From: an uncultured Porphyromonadaceae bacterium
GTDB lineage: Bacteria > Bacteroidota > Bacteroidia > Bacteroidales > Muribaculaceae
DNA: 64,000 nucleotides
Reading direction: 5' to 3'
Assembly: GCA_947175265.1 (NCBI GenBank)
Contig: CAMWMD010000002.1
Coordinates: 62,001-126,000, forward strand
In this document: positions 35,758 through 44,682 of the stretch, one piece after another
Layout: each line of letters opens with the position of its first letter
Position numbering within the stretch: position 1 is the stretch's first letter
Notes under the pieces: model-generated
Database searches by the model: none
The model's input: the letters and a program-made list of their open reading frames with translations, nothing else
Told to the model about the DNA's origin: nothing
Position numbers and translations under genes: made by a program

Positions 35758-35789
35758 CAAATATAGTAATTATATAGGTTAGCACCAAA
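35758..35789 (-). promoter_or_regulatory. Promoter of the cyd operon
   Basis: Minus strand TTTG (35789-35786), 20 bases, TATATTTG (35765-35758): a full consensus match. The element ends only 4 bases before the DUF4492 ATG, which implies a leaderless or nearly leaderless message, or a start further in. Confidence 0.75.
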
Positions 35790-35935
35790 GATTGCCATAT
35801 ACTATTTTTTATTATTCTAAACATTTTTTAAAGGAAAGTTTCTATCTGCAAAACGTTTTTTCTTCAAAAATGCACCCGCAAAGTGTTTTTTTCCCAAAAG
35901 TGCATTTTTTAGAATGGGCTTTGCTGAAAAAATAT

Positions 35936-35943
35936 TACCTTTG
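35936..35943 (+). promoter_or_regulatory. -7 element upstream of the DUF4494 gene
   Basis: TACCTTTG, a full TAnnTTTG match, about 90 bases before the ATG at 36032. No TTTG at the matching -33 place. Confidence 0.5.
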
Positions 35944-36031
35944 CAGAAATGATCGCTTCAGATGGATTCCCTCTCCCGATTCACGAGACGTTCAAACTGT
36001 AATCAGAATAAACAACATATACATATATACC

Positions 36032-36496
36032 ATGGCACTTTGGTTTGAATGTAAAGTCAGATACGATAAAATGATGGAGAACGGGGCTGTCAAGAAAGTG
36101 AACGAGCCCTATCTTGTCGATGCCTTGACCTTCACGGAGGCGGAAGCCAGGATAATTGAGGAGGTGACCCCTTTCATATCCGGTGAATTTTCTATTTCAG
36201 CCGTCAAGAAGACGAAGGTCTCTGAAATATTCTTTGATGATTCCGCCGACAAATATTATATGGTGAAGGTCAACTTCATCACGCTCGACGAAAAGAGCGG
36301 AACGGAAAAGAAGTCCACCTCTTTCATCCTCACGCAGGCCTCCGACCTGGAGGGCGCGCTCGCACGTTTCAAGGAGGGTATGAAGGGCACTATGGCTGAC
36401 TATGACATAGCCTCCATTACGGAAACCATGCTCATGGATGTATATCCGTTGGATCTCTCTGCTGCAAAGAATGAGAATAAATCATCACAATCATGA
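36032..36496 (+). CDS. DUF4494 domain-containing protein
   Basis: 154-residue cytoplasmic protein of a Bacteroidetes-restricted family of unknown function; the MALWFECKVRYDKMMENG start and VNEPYLVDALTFTEAEARI are diagnostic. A frame extends 80 codons upstream but that part reads through the promoter region with no family resemblance, so I use ATG 36032. The last four bases overlap the start of the YggS gene, which suggests a linked role. Confidence 0.85.
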   Translation: MALWFECKVRYDKMMENGAVKKVNEPYLVDALTFTEAEARIIEEVTPFISGEFSISAVKKTKVSEIFFDDSADKYYMVKVNFITLDEKSGTEKKSTSFILTQASDLEGALARFKEGMKGTMADYDIASITETMLMDVYPLDLSAAKNENKSSQS

Positions 36497-37164
36497 GCAG
36501 CGTTAAGGAGAATCTGCTGAAGGTAAGGAGTCAGATTCCTTCAGGTGTGGAACTTGTGGCGGTGTCGAAATTTCATCCTGCTGAGGCTATCATGGAGTGC
36601 TATGAGGCCGGACAGAGGGTATTCGGAGAGAGCCGTGTCCAGGAACTGACTGAGAAGGTGAAGGCCCTTCCCCCCGATATAAGGTGGCATTTCATCGGTC
36701 ATCTTCAGACCAACAAGGTGCGTCAACTTGTCGGGAAGCCTTATCTAATAGAGAGTGTGGATTCCGAGCGTCTTCTCCGCCTCATAGATTCTGAGTCGGA
36801 GAAGGCCGGCGTGGTGTCGAGGGTGCTCATGCAGGTGCATGTGGCAAAGGAGGAGACCAAGTTCGGTTTTTATCCGGAGGAACTTCTCGACTTCTTCGCC
36901 CGCAGAGGTTTTGAGTCGCTGAAGGCGACCCATATATGCGGAATAATGGGGATGGCCTCCAACACCGATGATGAAGACAGGGTGAGGGAGGATTTCCGCC
37001 GCATCGCTGAGATTTACCGTAGCATAGCCGACGACTCCACACTCGGTCTCCGCGGTTTCGATACCCTCTCGATGGGTATGAGCGGCGATTGGAGAATCGC
37101 TGTCGGGGAGGGTGCTGATATGGTCAGGATTGGTTCCGCGATTTTTGGCGAACGTCATTATTGA
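36493..37164 (+). CDS. YggS family pyridoxal-phosphate homeostasis protein
   Basis: PLP-binding alanine-racemase-fold protein (PLPBP family) that buffers pyridoxal phosphate; no catalysis is known. Lys26 in VELVAVSKFHPAEAI holds the cofactor; RWHFIGHLQTNKVR, TKFGFYPEEL and LSMGMSGDWRIAVGEGADMVRIGSAIFG are conserved. Length is 223 residues. Coupled (ATGA) to the DUF4494 gene. No terminator of standard form is seen after it. Confidence 0.95.
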   Translation: MSSVKENLLKVRSQIPSGVELVAVSKFHPAEAIMECYEAGQRVFGESRVQELTEKVKALPPDIRWHFIGHLQTNKVRQLVGKPYLIESVDSERLLRLIDSESEKAGVVSRVLMQVHVAKEETKFGFYPEELLDFFARRGFESLKATHICGIMGMASNTDDEDRVREDFRRIAEIYRSIADDSTLGLRGFDTLSMGMSGDWRIAVGEGADMVRIGSAIFGERHY

Positions 37165-37338
37165 ACCGAGGTTGTTCCGCCGTTTCTTGGAGAGGACTCC
37201 TTTTCAAGAAAAAACTATAAAATACCGACCCTGTAAAAAGGTTAAACGACTTCACTGTCTACCTGAATTATTTCTACGAACCTGAAACTTTCATAAGTTA
37301 CTCGTTTACATTTTTATATTTACCAAAATCTATTCACT

Positions 37339-38691
37339 ATGAGTGCGAAATCCGTTTCACAATCCAAAGGAAATGGCAATGTTGTAGCCATCATCGCAAT
37401 GTTCTTCCTGTTTGCGATGATATCCTTTGTGACTAATCTTGCCGCCCCCATCGGCACTATTTGGGGCTATCAGTTTGAAGGAAACAGTTTTCTCGGAATG
37501 TTGGGAAACATGATGAACTTCCTCGCTTATCTCTTCATGGGCATCCCTGCGGGAAAGATTCTTACCCGTATCGGATATAAGAAGACGGCCCTCTGGGCTA
37601 TCGGCATCGGCATCGTCGGTCTTTTCGTCCAATGGTGCTCAGGCCTCGGCTCCATCGGTATCGGGATGTTCATAATATATTTGATAGGTGCTTTCATCTG
37701 CGGTTTCTGTGTGTGTATGCTCAACACAGTGACCAATCCTATGCTCAACATGCTGGGCGGCGGCGGCAACCGTGGCAACCAATTGCTTCAGGCCGGTGGT
37801 GCCTGCAACTCTCTTGCCGGAACAGTGACTCCCTTCTTCGTGGGTGCGCTCATAGGACAACTTTCGAAGGAATCGCATATAGGAAATGTGTCGCCCCTCC
37901 TCTGGATCGCAATCGGCATATTTGTGGTGGCATTCATAGTCATATCATTCGTCAACATCCCTGAGCCTAACCTTAATAAGAAAGGTGTTACTCCGAAGTA
38001 TTCCCACAGCCCCTGGAGTTTCCGTCACACTGTCCTCGGCGTATGCGCGATATTCATGTATGTGGGTGTCGAGGTAGGCATACCTTCCACCCTCAACTTC
38101 TATCTTGCCGACCAGAGCCAGACAGGTGCCGGAGTCATAGGTGAGGCCTCGATTATTGCAGGTGCGATAGTTTCCGTATATTGGTTCCTGATGCTCGTCG
38201 GCCGTACGTTGTCTTCCGCCATATCCGGTAAGGTATCTTCAAGAGCACAACTCGTCAGTGTCGCCGGATGTGCCATCCTTCTCGTGATAGCGGCTATCCT
38301 TACCCCCAAGGAGGTTACCTTCAACGTGCCTTCGTTCATCTACACAGGAGGAATGGGTGAAGTGGCACAGGCTCCCATGAGCGCGCTCTTCCTCGTTCTC
38401 TGCGGTCTCTGCACGTCTGTAATGTGGGGCGGCATATTCAACCTCGCAGTCGAGGGGCTCGGCAAATATACCGCTCAGGCTTCCGGCATCTTCATGATGA
38501 TGGTGGTAGGCGGTGGCGTCATACCTCTGGTGCAGCAGTTGTTCGCCGGCTCGATTGGCTACATGCCCTCTTATTGGCTGATTGTCGCTTGTCTGGGCTT
38601 TATCTTCTTCTACGGTGTGGCAGGTTGCATCAATGTGAATAAGGATATTGATGTTTCATACGAAGAGGAATTGAAGGAGGAACTCGTCTGA
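37339..38691 (+). CDS. FHS-family sugar:H+ symporter (major facilitator)
   Basis: 450-residue integral membrane protein with twelve predicted helices. MLNTVTNPMLNMLGGGGNRGNQLLQAGGACNSLAGT in two parts (around residues 130-165) is the fucose-galactose-glucose:H+ symporter signature region, and NFLAYLFMGIPAGKILTRIGYK is the A-motif loop. The substrate cannot be fixed; relatives carry fucose, glucose, or N-acetylglucosamine. It has no sugar-utilisation neighbours. A strong terminator follows; the 174-base region upstream is AT-rich with a weak TATATTTA. Confidence 0.88.
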   Translation: MSAKSVSQSKGNGNVVAIIAMFFLFAMISFVTNLAAPIGTIWGYQFEGNSFLGMLGNMMNFLAYLFMGIPAGKILTRIGYKKTALWAIGIGIVGLFVQWCSGLGSIGIGMFIIYLIGAFICGFCVCMLNTVTNPMLNMLGGGGNRGNQLLQAGGACNSLAGTVTPFFVGALIGQLSKESHIGNVSPLLWIAIGIFVVAFIVISFVNIPEPNLNKKGVTPKYSHSPWSFRHTVLGVCAIFMYVGVEVGIPSTLNFYLADQSQTGAGVIGEASIIAGAIVSVYWFLMLVGRTLSSAISGKVSSRAQLVSVAGCAILLVIAAILTPKEVTFNVPSFIYTGGMGEVAQAPMSALFLVLCGLCTSVMWGGIFNLAVEGLGKYTAQASGIFMMMVVGGGVIPLVQQLFAGSIGYMPSYWLIVACLGFIFFYGVAGCINVNKDIDVSYEEELKEELV

Positions 38692-38710
38692 AATAATAGT
38701 CCCGTCGGAG

Positions 38711-38749
38711 ATAACAATACTGAATAATAGATAACAATACTGAATAATA
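38711..38749 (+). repeat. Two-copy 20-base tandem direct repeat
   Basis: ATAACAATACTGAATAATAG repeated almost twice in a row (second copy lacks the last base match) just before the terminator hairpin. Confidence 0.85.
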
Positions 38750-38794
38750 AAAGGAGGCACCGGCGAATGAACGCCGGTGCCTCCTTTTATTATT
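38743..38794. terminator. 23-base-arm terminator between sugar transporter and phosphatase
   Basis: Perfect inverted repeat (38743-38765 and 38772-38794) with GGAGGCACCGGCG core, A-rich and T-rich edges; works for both convergent genes. Confidence 0.92.
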
Positions 38795-38857
38795 TCCCGT
38801 TAGGGAGGTTATTTCCGATTGTTGCGGTTTTTCACGATTGTGCTTTAGAATGCCTCA

Positions 38858-40168
38858 TCATTCTCCGTCAGGGATTGCCTCGTATGCCCTGAGTGCCTGC
38901 TCGAACCGACCTTTGACATCGCTCATCTTGTAGAGGCCGTCGGCATTTCTTTCAAGACCTTTGAATGAAAGAGGGAAAATCATAGGAGGATTGTCGAGGT
39001 CGAGGAGTTGGAGATTCCTTAGCTGGTCCACACTCTGATAGACGAGGTTTACGTCGGCATATTCCTCACCGTCCGGACCGACGAATTTCTCTATCACCAT
39101 CTTGGAGCCTATCGGTGTCTTCTTCTCTATAGCGTTCGGCACTTCATATTCCTCAATTCCGAGGGCCGTGGCTACACTTGAGAGGTTGCTGTCATGACCT
39201 ACGAGGAAAGTGAATTTGCGTGTCGGGCTCTGCAGCTCGTCAAACATATATTGGATGAGGGGCTTCGCAACGTTTGTCGCCACGATGGGGGCGGTGAAAA
39301 GCACATCTTGATAGACATCCTTCACATGGGCCAGGCGTTCCCAATCTTTCCTTGTAAGATTATGCCCGAATGCCGCAGTGAGTGTGTCGGGGGCCTCGTA
39401 ATATTGAAGTATGAACGCATCGCTTGCCGAATTGAGTTCCTTCAGTGCGCTTCCACCTTTCATGTGGGGTTCGCCCCATTTGTCAAGCACGATTTCGGTG
39501 TTGTAATTTTCAAATGCCTTCAGTTTCGGGTCATTCCCCTTAGCCATAGGTGAGTCTTTGACGTCGAGCACCTCCATCATGAGTTCATAATCGGGTTTTA
39601 TCTGTTCGTTGATCCCTACGATACCTTTCTTTCCACCCATTGCCGCGATCTGCTTCATGGCCTCTGCTTTGAAAGTCGGGCCGGATTTGGTGATTTGCGG
39701 ATTGAAGAGTGGATCCATCTGTGAGGGTGTGTAACGGTGGTTGACTGTGATTCCACCCACCGGCATGAATCCGGAAGAGAAATACTGGGCTGTGGCTATG
39801 CACCTCTGCATGGAGTTTGCCGTCACGTTCACATCATCTGCCGACGGGGCGTGATTCTCCGGGAACAATCCGGCATCGACAGCCCATTTCCGGAAATATT
39901 GACCCATCATGGTCTCCAATGCCCCTCCTCGGGAAGTCAGTTCGCTTTTACCGGAGCTCCACTTGTGCCATTTGTGCGGAGTCATCCGTCCGAGGTCACT
40001 CTTGTCGTCCGACAGCGGTGAGCGGATGTTGTGCCTGCTCAACACGACAGCCTCCTTCAGTTGGTATTTGTCCTTGAATTCCTTCGGACGTTGGGCCTGG
40101 GAAAATGAGAGGGTAGGAAACAGGAGAGAGAAAGCGGCAAGAGCCGTCATGGTCATGAGTTTTTTCAT
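38858..40168 (-). CDS. Histidine acid phosphatase, exported (phytase/glucose-1-phosphatase-like)
   Basis: Predicted periplasmic phosphomonoesterase. Signal peptide about 1-25; the phosphohistidine motif RHNIRSP is at 45-51 (His46 nucleophile, Arg45 and Arg49), and the proton donor motif appears as GHDSN in FLVGHDSNLSSVATALG. Length 436 residues fits the branch 2 histidine phosphatases, which include AppA phytase, Agp and MINPP. Substrate (phytate, sugar phosphate) is not determined. It stands alone, divergent from the DUF3108 gene. Confidence 0.9.
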   Translation of the reverse strand: MKKLMTMTALAAFSLLFPTLSFSQAQRPKEFKDKYQLKEAVVLSRHNIRSPLSDDKSDLGRMTPHKWHKWSSGKSELTSRGGALETMMGQYFRKWAVDAGLFPENHAPSADDVNVTANSMQRCIATAQYFSSGFMPVGGITVNHRYTPSQMDPLFNPQITKSGPTFKAEAMKQIAAMGGKKGIVGINEQIKPDYELMMEVLDVKDSPMAKGNDPKLKAFENYNTEIVLDKWGEPHMKGGSALKELNSASDAFILQYYEAPDTLTAAFGHNLTRKDWERLAHVKDVYQDVLFTAPIVATNVAKPLIQYMFDELQSPTRKFTFLVGHDSNLSSVATALGIEEYEVPNAIEKKTPIGSKMVIEKFVGPDGEEYADVNLVYQSVDQLRNLQLLDLDNPPMIFPLSFKGLERNADGLYKMSDVKGRFEQALRAYEAIPDGE

Positions 40169-40301
40169 AGAGGTAGGTTTTTTAAATCGTTATAATTTGT
40201 TAACAAAAGATATGGATATAAGTTTACGCACCCTTAAATAAACCATTCCCGCCACCAGTTGTTTTTAAATGAAACAAACACCGCTATAATCAAATTTCAT
40301 T

Positions 40302-41051
40302 ATGAAAAAGACGTTCATGCTTCTTGTTGTGCTTATTTCGGCGTTGATGTCGAGGGCACAGGTAAATATCCCTCCTCAGGAAATTCATTATGATGTGCAT
40401 TATCATTGGGGTTTCGTCGATGTGATGATAGCCCATGGAGTGGTGACGATGCAGACGGATGGCGACCGTTTCAAAGCCACACTCGACGGTAACAGCATAC
40501 CCTGGGACGGACGCGTGTTCTGTGTATCGGATACTCTCCACGCTACCATGTCTCCCGCCGCAGGACTCAGCCGCGAGACAGTGACGTATGAAAACGGATG
40601 GTATCTGAAGCCCAAGGTGACGGAATACCGCTCAAACGGTTTTGACCCCTCTAATCCGGCCAATTATAAGAATATCAAAGGTCAGGGCACACTTAATGCC
40701 AGCGACGACACGATGGAGGCTATAACGGTCACTGCCGATATGCTCGGTATGTTCTACTACTTCAAGGAGATAGATTTCGAATCCATGACTCCCGGCAGCA
40801 GCATCACCATACCCATCACTGTCCAGGGTGGCGACCCGCAGAGGGTAGTGGTGACTTACAACGGAAAGTCAAGTTATTCTGTGGGCGGGACATCTTATCC
40901 CACATATTCCGCAAAATATGAATACAGTTATAAGGGGGCGATGAGCGGTTATCCCGTGGAGGCGCAGGTGGCCGTAAGCAGCCGAATACCGTTGCTGCTC
41001 AGTGCAAGCCTTCCGGCAGGGCATGTGGAGATGATACACAACCCCGAATGA
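40302..41051 (+). CDS. DUF3108 domain-containing exported protein
   Basis: 249 residues with a signal peptide (about 1-19, ending SRAQ) and a beta-rich mature part; HYDVHYHWGFVDVMIAHGVVTMQ, the DGDRFKATLDG strand and MLGMFYYFKEIDF match the DUF3108 family. Function unknown; family members are periplasmic and often near cell-envelope genes. Ends before a terminator shared with the pseudouridine synthase gene. Confidence 0.8.
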   Translation: MKKTFMLLVVLISALMSRAQVNIPPQEIHYDVHYHWGFVDVMIAHGVVTMQTDGDRFKATLDGNSIPWDGRVFCVSDTLHATMSPAAGLSRETVTYENGWYLKPKVTEYRSNGFDPSNPANYKNIKGQGTLNASDDTMEAITVTADMLGMFYYFKEIDFESMTPGSSITIPITVQGGDPQRVVVTYNGKSSYSVGGTSYPTYSAKYEYSYKGAMSGYPVEAQVAVSSRIPLLLSASLPAGHVEMIHNPE

Positions 41052-41148
41052 TGATGAAAGATCACTGAAGAGGGCTCTTCTTCAGGAACGTATTATAAAA
41101 ATACAAAATCCTCAAAAGGTTAGACAACTTCCATATACGGAACAAGAT

Positions 41149-41188
41149 GCGAGGGCGCGTCACGGTTTATCCCGCGACGCGCCCTCGC
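41149..41188. terminator. Terminator between DUF3108 and RluA-type genes
   Basis: 13-base perfect arms GCGAGGGCGCGTC (41149-41161) and GACGCGCCCTCGC (41176-41188). T content next to it is modest on both sides. Confidence 0.75.
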
Positions 41189-41204
41189 TTACTCTATGCT
41201 GTCG

Positions 41205-41870
41205 TTATCGGTTCAGTATTTTCCTGAACTCTTCCGGGATAGGGGCCTCAATGACCAGAGGCTCTTTCGACACCGGATGGATGAACTCTATTTTACGCGC
41301 CAGAAGAGATATCCCTCCGTCGCGGTTACTTCGTTTTGCGCCATATTTGAGGTCGCCCTTTATCGGATGCCCTTTTGCAGAGAGTTGACAACGTATCTGA
41401 TGTTTCCTCCCCGTGAGCAATTTGATTTCAAGAAGGGTGTATCTCTCCCCCTTTGCTATAGTCTCATATTCAAGCACACTCTCCTTTGCCTCGGCTTCAC
41501 CTTTGCGGGCCACGAAGGTCTTGTTGATTCTCCCGTCGCTTACGAGATAATCCTTCAGTGTGTCGTTCCCCTTTTCCATGCTCCCCTCCACGAGAGCCCA
41601 ATAGGTCTTGTGTATGTCTCCCTTCCTGAGCATTTCGTTGAGCCGGCTCAGGGCCTTTGATGTTTTGGCGAAAATCACGAGTCCACCGACAGGACGGTCA
41701 ATCCTGTGTACGACACCGCAGAATACGTTACCCGGTTTGTTGTATTTCTCCTTAAGGTATCCTTTCACCATTTCCGAGAGGGGAGTGTCGCCGGTCTTGT
41801 CGCCCTGCACTATCTCTCCGGGAGCCTTGTTGACAATGATTATATGGTTATCTTCGTATATTACTTCCAT
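41205..41870 (-). CDS. RluA family pseudouridine synthase
   Basis: Converts uridine to pseudouridine in rRNA or tRNA. The catalytic Asp58 sits in VVHRIDRPVGGLVIFAK; KTYWALVEG, LLTGRKHQIRCQLSAKGHPI and LKYGAKR follow as in RluA/RluD. At 221 residues it lacks the S4 domain of RluC/RluD, so it resembles the single-domain RluA/TruC types. Exact RNA target not predictable. The gene lies just downstream (minus strand) of the tRNA-fMet gene and its terminator. Confidence 0.93.
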   Translation of the reverse strand: MEVIYEDNHIIIVNKAPGEIVQGDKTGDTPLSEMVKGYLKEKYNKPGNVFCGVVHRIDRPVGGLVIFAKTSKALSRLNEMLRKGDIHKTYWALVEGSMEKGNDTLKDYLVSDGRINKTFVARKGEAEAKESVLEYETIAKGERYTLLEIKLLTGRKHQIRCQLSAKGHPIKGDLKYGAKRSNRDGGISLLARKIEFIHPVSKEPLVIEAPIPEEFRKILNR

Positions 41871-41954
41871 GATTGCATGCTGTTTGAGCCCCTTGCGGGA
41901 GGGGTAGGCCCTGACGTAACTCTCTCTAATCTCCGGTTTAGTCAGGGTATTAAA

Positions 41955-41980
41955 AAAGCCGATTCATTTGAATCGGCTTT
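41955..41980 (-). terminator. Terminator of tRNA-fMet
   Basis: Perfect 11-base arms (AAAGCCGATTC at 41955-41965, GAATCGGCTTT at 41970-41980); the minus-strand read continues into TTT after the hairpin, directly behind the tRNA CCA. Confidence 0.9.
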
Positions 41981-41981
41981 C

Positions 41982-42056
<75 letters not shown>

Positions 42057-42072
42057 GTGTCATTTACGAGTG

Positions 42073-42104
42073 CAAAATTACTGCCTTTTTCCATTTCCTC
42101 CAAA
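42073..42104 (-). promoter_or_regulatory. Promoter of tRNA-fMet
   Basis: Minus strand TTTG (42104-42101), 20-base spacer, TAATTTTG (42080-42073): complete consensus, ending 17 bases before the mature 5' end. Confidence 0.85.
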
Positions 42105-42262
42105 TATTTTGGCAATTATTTGTGTTAAAAAATATGAAATATTTAATATATGCTTGATTGTTAGGAGTATGCGAAAATGGAAATAATCTATGCTTCCAAG
42201 ATTGATTTTCGGATGATTGAAAAAATGTAGGCTTTTATTGGCTGAAACTGAAAAATATTTGC

Positions 42263-42270
42263 TAAATTTG
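42263..42270 (+). promoter_or_regulatory. -7 element upstream of the TetR gene
   Basis: TAAATTTG, a full match; at the -33 place only ATTG (42237-42240) with a 22-base spacer. Start of translation would be about 35 bases downstream. Confidence 0.45.
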
Positions 42271-42309
42271 CTCAATCTTTCAAATTTTGTGCATTTAACG
42301 GCATCGCTT

Positions 42310-42894
42310 ATGGTAATGAAGACGCGAGATAAGTTTATTGAGGTTGCCCGGCAGCTTTTTGCGAGAAAAGGTGTCGAGAACACTACCATGAATGATATCG
42401 CGTCGGCATCCGACAAGGGAAGGCGCACGATCTACACTTATTTCAAAAGCAAGAGGGATATATTCAATGCGGTGATTGAAAGCGAGACTGACCAGTTGCT
42501 CAACAAACTCTGCCGTATTGTGGCCCTCCCTGTGTCGCCTGACCGTAAACTCATCGAATACGTGGAGTGCCGTTTTGAGGCTATGAAGGAGATTGTCTCC
42601 CGCAACGGCTCTCTACGGGCCGGTTTCTTCCGGGATGTCCGCAAAGTGGACCGGGCACGGAAGATAATCACAAGAAAGGAGACGGCTCTCCTAAGGAGCA
42701 TACTTCAGGAGGGGGTAGAGCAGGGAATATTCGAGATTCCCAATCTAAGCCATACCGCCGTGATCATGACTCAGGCTATACATGGCCTTGACGTCCCTTT
42801 CATCAGGGACAACCTCTCCGACGAGGGTATCGACAAGGAGATGCTCAAGACATATATCGCCGACATTTTCCTAAATGGCATCAGAAAGCATTGA
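42310..42894 (+). CDS. TetR/AcrR family transcriptional regulator
   Basis: DNA-binding repressor-type protein. N-terminal helix-turn-helix: RQLFARKGVENTTMNDIASASDKGRRTIYTYFKSK in two parts (residues about 11-50), followed by an all-helical ligand domain to residue 194. Start is ATG 42310 or 42316 (two codons later). It lies 45 bases ahead of the KAS III gene in the same direction, so it could control the FabH-FabG pair as fatty-acid regulators of this class (e.g. FadR/FapR-like TetRs) do; this is inference. Confidence 0.9.
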   Translation: MVMKTRDKFIEVARQLFARKGVENTTMNDIASASDKGRRTIYTYFKSKRDIFNAVIESETDQLLNKLCRIVALPVSPDRKLIEYVECRFEAMKEIVSRNGSLRAGFFRDVRKVDRARKIITRKETALLRSILQEGVEQGIFEIPNLSHTAVIMTQAIHGLDVPFIRDNLSDEGIDKEMLKTYIADIFLNGIRKH

Positions 42895-42939
42895 AACTGC
42901 TGCCGGTATTTTTCTTTCTCACGATTAAAGGATTCTATT

Positions 42940-43884
42940 ATGTATATAAATTCAATTGGCAAATATGTGCCGGAAGCCCGTGTAACCAATGATTATTTCG
43001 AGAAACTGAACAATCTCGAGGAGGGTTGGATTCTTCAACGTACCGGAATGGTGAGCCGTTCGAAAGCCGCCGCCGATGAAAACGCCGACTCTATGGCGAT
43101 TAATGCTATCGATGATGCCCTTAAGAAGCTTCCCTACGATATCAAGGAGGTGAATCTTATCGTGGGGGCATTCTATGCGGCATACGACACCGTGGCTACC
43201 CCGGCCCACGTCGCCCAGCGTCACTACGGCATTCATGGCGCGAAGGCTGTATATGCCTCCGCCGCTTGCTCTTCTTTCATCAATGGCCTTGAGATTGTGG
43301 AGGGGTATTTCGCGTCAGGTAAGGCCGACAAGGCTCTCCTGATCTGCACTGAGCACAACACTTATTACAGCAACGAGAAGGATCCGAAGGCCGGACACCT
43401 CTGGGGAGATGCCGCCGTGGCTTATTTCCTCAGCAAGGAGCGGCAGAGCGACGACGATATAGAGATTCTTGATATCTTTACTGAAGGTCTGGGCGATGTG
43501 GGAAAAGGCCCCGGTGGCGTGAAACTTCGCCCGGGTGAAGATGGCATATCAATGCCTGACGGACGCGACGTGTTTATACACGCCTGCAAATACATGATTT
43601 ATGCCCTCAACAAGTCGCTGGGGCACACAGGTCTCAAGATAGAGGATATCTCAAAACTCATCTGCCATCAGGCCAACAAGAGGATTGTGGCTCAGGTGGC
43701 GCATCAACTTGACAAACCCCTCGATGACTTCCTCAACAATATAGAGGTGCTCGGCAACACCGGGTCGGCATCGGCTCCCCTCGTGCTTGCCGAGAATCTT
43801 GAGAAGTTCAAGAAAGGCGACAAGGTTGCCCTCATGGTATTCGGTGGAGGATATTCCTGCGGATGCTTCATAGTGAGATTCTGA
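42940..43884 (+). CDS. 3-oxoacyl-ACP synthase III family protein (KAS III)
   Basis: Thiolase-fold condensing enzyme. The catalytic triad is complete: Cys110 (ASAACSSFINGL), His in LICHQANKRI and Asn in VLGNTGSASAPL. The length, 314 residues, fits FabH; however the N-terminus (MYINSIGKYVPEARVTNDYFEKL) and the EGWILQRTGM region put it in the FabH-like group often paired with FabG in Bacteroidetes rather than being certainly the housekeeping FabH. Acyl starter specificity is unknown. Confidence 0.87.
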   Translation: MYINSIGKYVPEARVTNDYFEKLNNLEEGWILQRTGMVSRSKAAADENADSMAINAIDDALKKLPYDIKEVNLIVGAFYAAYDTVATPAHVAQRHYGIHGAKAVYASAACSSFINGLEIVEGYFASGKADKALLICTEHNTYYSNEKDPKAGHLWGDAAVAYFLSKERQSDDDIEILDIFTEGLGDVGKGPGGVKLRPGEDGISMPDGRDVFIHACKYMIYALNKSLGHTGLKIEDISKLICHQANKRIVAQVAHQLDKPLDDFLNNIEVLGNTGSASAPLVLAENLEKFKKGDKVALMVFGGGYSCGCFIVRF

Positions 43885-43933
43885 AAGGAAGCCCGTAAAA
43901 CAGCAATAACACATTACACTCAATATTAAGACA

Positions 43934-44680
43934 ATGAAACTACTTGAAGGAAAGACAGCCCTTATCACAGGCGCAGCCCGTGGCATCGGCAAGGCAATAG
44001 CACTGAAATTCGCCTCCGAAGGGGCAAACATCGCTTTCACCGACCTCGTAATCGACGAGAACGGTAAGAAGACTGAGGAGGAGATCAAGGCTCTCGGCGT
44101 GGAGTGCAAGGGTTATGCCTCCAATGCCGCAAATTTTGAGGAGACCGAGAAGGTGGTGAATCAGGTGAAGGAGGATTTCGGCAGAATTGATATCCTCGTC
44201 AACAATGCCGGCATCACTAAGGATGGCCTCATGATGCGTATGTCGGAATCGCAGTGGGATGCCGTGATTGCCGTCAACCTCAAATCTGCCTTCAACTTCA
44301 TCCATGCCGTTCTTCCCATAATGATGCGCCAGCGTTCCGGCTCCATCATCAATATGGCATCTGTTGTGGGTGTGCATGGCAATGCCGGCCAGTCGAACTA
44401 TGCCGCTTCAAAGGCAGGGCTCATCGCCCTTGTCAAGAGCATCGCTCAGGAGGTGGGTTCCCGCGGAATACGTGCCAACGCAATCGCTCCGGGCTTTATC
44501 GAGACAGCAATGACGGCTGCTCTTCCCGACAGCGTGCGTGAGGAATGGACCAAGAAAATACCTTTGCGCCGAGGCGGTAAGCCTGAGGATATCGCCGATG
44601 TGGCTACTTTCCTTGCATCCGACATGTCAAGCTACGTTTCCGGCCAGGTTATTCAGGTCGACGGCGGCATGAACATGTGA
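43934..44680 (+). CDS. fabG: 3-oxoacyl-[acyl-carrier-protein] reductase
   Basis: Short-chain dehydrogenase reducing 3-oxoacyl-ACP with NADPH. Cofactor motif TGAARGIGKAIA, NNAGITKDGLMMRM, catalytic Ser143, Tyr156 and Lys160 (SNYAASKAG), and the ending SGQVIQVDGGMNM typical of FabG. Length 248. Lies 49 bases after the KAS III gene and its TGA is 2 bases from the ispD ATG, so an operon is likely. Confidence 0.95.
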   Translation: MKLLEGKTALITGAARGIGKAIALKFASEGANIAFTDLVIDENGKKTEEEIKALGVECKGYASNAANFEETEKVVNQVKEDFGRIDILVNNAGITKDGLMMRMSESQWDAVIAVNLKSAFNFIHAVLPIMMRQRSGSIINMASVVGVHGNAGQSNYAASKAGLIALVKSIAQEVGSRGIRANAIAPGFIETAMTAALPDSVREEWTKKIPLRRGGKPEDIADVATFLASDMSSYVSGQVIQVDGGMNM

Positions 44681-44682
44681 TA

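Noticed and set aside
35792-36031. 80-codon upstream extension of the DUF4494 gene
   Set aside because: Reads through a promoter-like region; family proteins begin MALWFE.
37183-37210. Possible hairpin after the YggS gene
   Set aside because: Pairing is weak (TTCTTG with CAAGAA) and has no proper T run.
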